Shown piece after piece: positions 62,810 to 64,000 of a DNA stretch of 64,000 bases. Source of the DNA: JAJNBA01 sp963842295 (GTDB lineage Bacteria > Actinomycetota > UBA4738 > HRBIN12). The notes below the pieces were generated by a model, which saw only the letters and a program-made list of their open reading frames with translations, was not told the origin of the DNA and made no database searches. The position numbers and the translations under genes are program-made. The stretch spans positions 6,510-70,509 of the forward strand of contig CAWJFY010000002.1 of assembly GCA_963842295.1 (NCBI GenBank). The letters run 5' to 3'. How positions within the stretch are numbered: the first letter of the stretch is position 1; each line of letters opens with the position of its first letter.

Positions 62810-63313
62810 ATGTTCGCAAGGTATTTCGTCGAGCTGCCGATCTCCCCGGAGGAGGTCGAGCGAGCCCTGTCTCAAGACCCGCGCCTGTGGCTTCCCCGGT
62901 TGGCCGAGCGAGCCCACCATCGAGGGGACCGGCTCCTCGCCGAGGTGGGTTTCGGCGAAGCCGTCCGGATCAAGAGAACGGTCGCCGTTGAGCTCGGACG
63001 ATCCTTTCGCGCCGGATCCAAGTTCGTGTTGCCCTTGCGATGGGCGGCCTCCGGGGGTGCGGATCTCTTCCCATCGCTCGACGCCGATCTCGAGGTGGCA
63101 CCCATCCGACCCGGACGCACCCAGCTCGCGATGAGCGCCCGGTACGTTCCTCCTTTCGGCACGCTCGGCCGGGTCATCGATCGTGCGGTCCTCTCGAGGG
63201 TGGCCGAGGTGACACTCAAGGACTTCCTCGACCGGGTCGCCGACGCGATCATGGGTTCGCGGGATGCACCGAGCCCTTCCGTCCTGGGCCTCGTTGAGCC
63301 GGCGCCCGCCTGA
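62810..63313 (+). CDS. hypothetical protein between kinase and regulator
   Basis: A 167-residue protein: FARYFVELPISPEEVERALS, PRLWLPRLAERAHHRGDRLLAEVGF, RIKRTVAVELGRSF, FVLPLRWAASGGADLFPSLDADLEV, ARYVPPFGTLGRVIDRAVL. The fold may be SRPBCC-like (hydrophobic cavity), but this is a guess. No signal peptide. ATG 62810 lies 69 bases after the kinase stop and the regulator follows by 25 bases, so it may belong to the two-component operon or have its own start (CATCCT at 62797-62802, seven bases before the ATG). Confidence 0.65.
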   Translation: MFARYFVELPISPEEVERALSQDPRLWLPRLAERAHHRGDRLLAEVGFGEAVRIKRTVAVELGRSFRAGSKFVLPLRWAASGGADLFPSLDADLEVAPIRPGRTQLAMSARYVPPFGTLGRVIDRAVLSRVAEVTLKDFLDRVADAIMGSRDAPSPSVLGLVEPAPA

Positions 63314-63325
63314 TCGAAGCGGGGC

Positions 63326-63331
63326 TAACAT
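63326..63331 (+). promoter_or_regulatory. -10 element for the response regulator, leaderless type
   Basis: TAACAT, six bases before ATG 63338. Confidence 0.45.
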
Positions 63332-63337
63332 CCCTCG

Positions 63338-64000
63338 ATGCCCGAGCCGAAGAGTCCTCCGCTCCGGGTCATGCTCGTCGACGACCACGAGGTCGTGCGG
63401 GATGGGATCCGGTCGATGCTCGCGGCCGAGGATGACATCCACGTGACCACCGAAGCCGGCACCGTTCGTGAAGCTATCGATGAGGCCGACCGGACGAGAC
63501 CCGATGTCGTCGTGATGGATGTCCGCCTCGCCGATGGGAGCGGGATCGAGGCGACCCGTGAGATCCGCGCCAAGCATCCGGAAACCCGCGTGCTCATGCT
63601 CACCTCGTTCGCTGACGACGAAGCGCTGTTCGCCTCGATCATGGCGGGCGCCTCGGGCTACGTGCTGAAGCAGGTTCGCTCCGGCGAGCTCGTCCGTGCG
63701 ATCCGCGCGGTCGGAGCCGGCGACAGCCTCCTGGATCCGTCTGTGACGACCGCCGTCCTCGACCGGCTCCGCAAGGGGAAGCACCTGATGAGGGATGAGA
63801 AGCTCGCGCGTCTCTCTCCCCAAGAGGAACGGATCCTGACCCTCATCGCCGACGGCAGGACGAACAAGGAGATCGGAGACGAGCTCAGCCTGGCGGAGAA
63901 GACCGTGAAGAACTACGTCTCATCGATCCTCTCGAAGCTCGAGGTGGCGCGACGGGCGGAAGCGGCGGCGTACCTCGCCCGCCACACGACGATGCCCGGC
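63338..64000 (+). CDS. NarL-type response regulator, truncated by window end
   Basis: The visible 221 residues have a receiver domain (about 8-130) with acidic Asp15/Asp16, phospho-acceptor Asp61 (VVMDVRLADGSG), Thr/Ser in MLTSF and Lys in YVLKQV, followed by a LuxR-type HTH (about 150-215; LSPQEERILTLIADGRTNKEIG, AEKTVKNYVSSILSKL). The sequence runs to the window end without a stop. It resembles DevR-type regulators and is the probable partner of the GAF kinase at 61596. ATG 63338 follows a leaderless -10. Confidence 0.93.
   Translation, partial: MPEPKSPPLRVMLVDDHEVVRDGIRSMLAAEDDIHVTTEAGTVREAIDEADRTRPDVVVMDVRLADGSGIEATREIRAKHPETRVLMLTSFADDEALFASIMAGASGYVLKQVRSGELVRAIRAVGAGDSLLDPSVTTAVLDRLRKGKHLMRDEKLARLSPQEERILTLIADGRTNKEIGDELSLAEKTVKNYVSSILSKLEVARRAEAAAYLARHTTMPG

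Overview
The window is high-GC DNA (roughly two thirds G+C by eye) that looks chromosomal and actinobacterial (Actinomycetota). Supporting signs are a DUF222/HNH nuclease, an Rv2578c-type radical SAM protein, an Rv1264-like cyclase with a MerR-like N-terminus, a BTAD regulator, a group II truncated globin, a DevS/DevR-like two-component pair, a thioredoxin-TPR protein and many apparently leaderless promoters (TANNNT about 5-10 nt before ATG/GTG, no Shine-Dalgarno). I see no phage, insertion sequence, CRISPR array or tRNA. The genus cannot be named from this sequence.

Layout. 1-2050: two broken genes (DUF7144-like and RDD family) carrying eight single-base frameshifts, perhaps a poorly resolved contig end. 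2070-4031: small membrane proteins and a two-domain rhodanese. 4382-8572: histidine kinase, thioredoxin-fold protein, DUF59/SufT-like protein, NarL-type regulator and a pseudo-receiver histidine kinase. 9357-23407: lipoate and 2-oxoacid dehydrogenase island with gcvT, lpd (frameshifted), a pyruvate-type E1 alpha/beta pair, E2, lipB, a branched-chain-type E1 alpha (frameshifted)/beta pair, a PAS histidine kinase and lipA. 23411-29798: radical SAM protein, cyclic-nucleotide-binding protein, HemK-like methyltransferase, RNase P RNA, lipoprotein, RNase H, zinc-ribbon protein, SDR and SURF1. 29782-33829: chromate transporter, a divergent accessory-free urease-like pair and truncated hemoglobin.

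33839-39365: a beta-propeller lipoprotein with two frameshifts, a dodecin, hemolysin-III-type membrane protein and a beta-helix secreted protein with a structured leader. 39888-43787: copper locus ending in a CopC-CopD fusion (frameshifted). 43822-51361: DUF222/HNH protein, several membrane proteins, a BTAD regulator with a probable CTG start and a secreted metalloprotease (frameshifted). 51504-56977: orphan sugar-type binding lipoprotein, cyclase, membrane proteins and CorA. 57069-60328: compact molybdate operon, regulator-modA-modB-modC-molbindin. 60514-64000: small proteins and a GAF kinase with its response regulator, cut by the window end.

The genes work together mainly in the lipoate island (LipB and LipA would modify E2, and indirectly the glycine cleavage system served by GcvT) and in the molybdate operon (sensing, binding, import, storage). 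The most unusual items are the urease-like pair that keeps its metal ligands but has lost the flap cysteine and a substrate loop, the divergent overlapping leaderless promoters, and the Asp-to-Glu pseudo-receiver. Fourteen single-base indels, mostly +1, break otherwise well-conserved genes; I read most of them as probable sequence errors.
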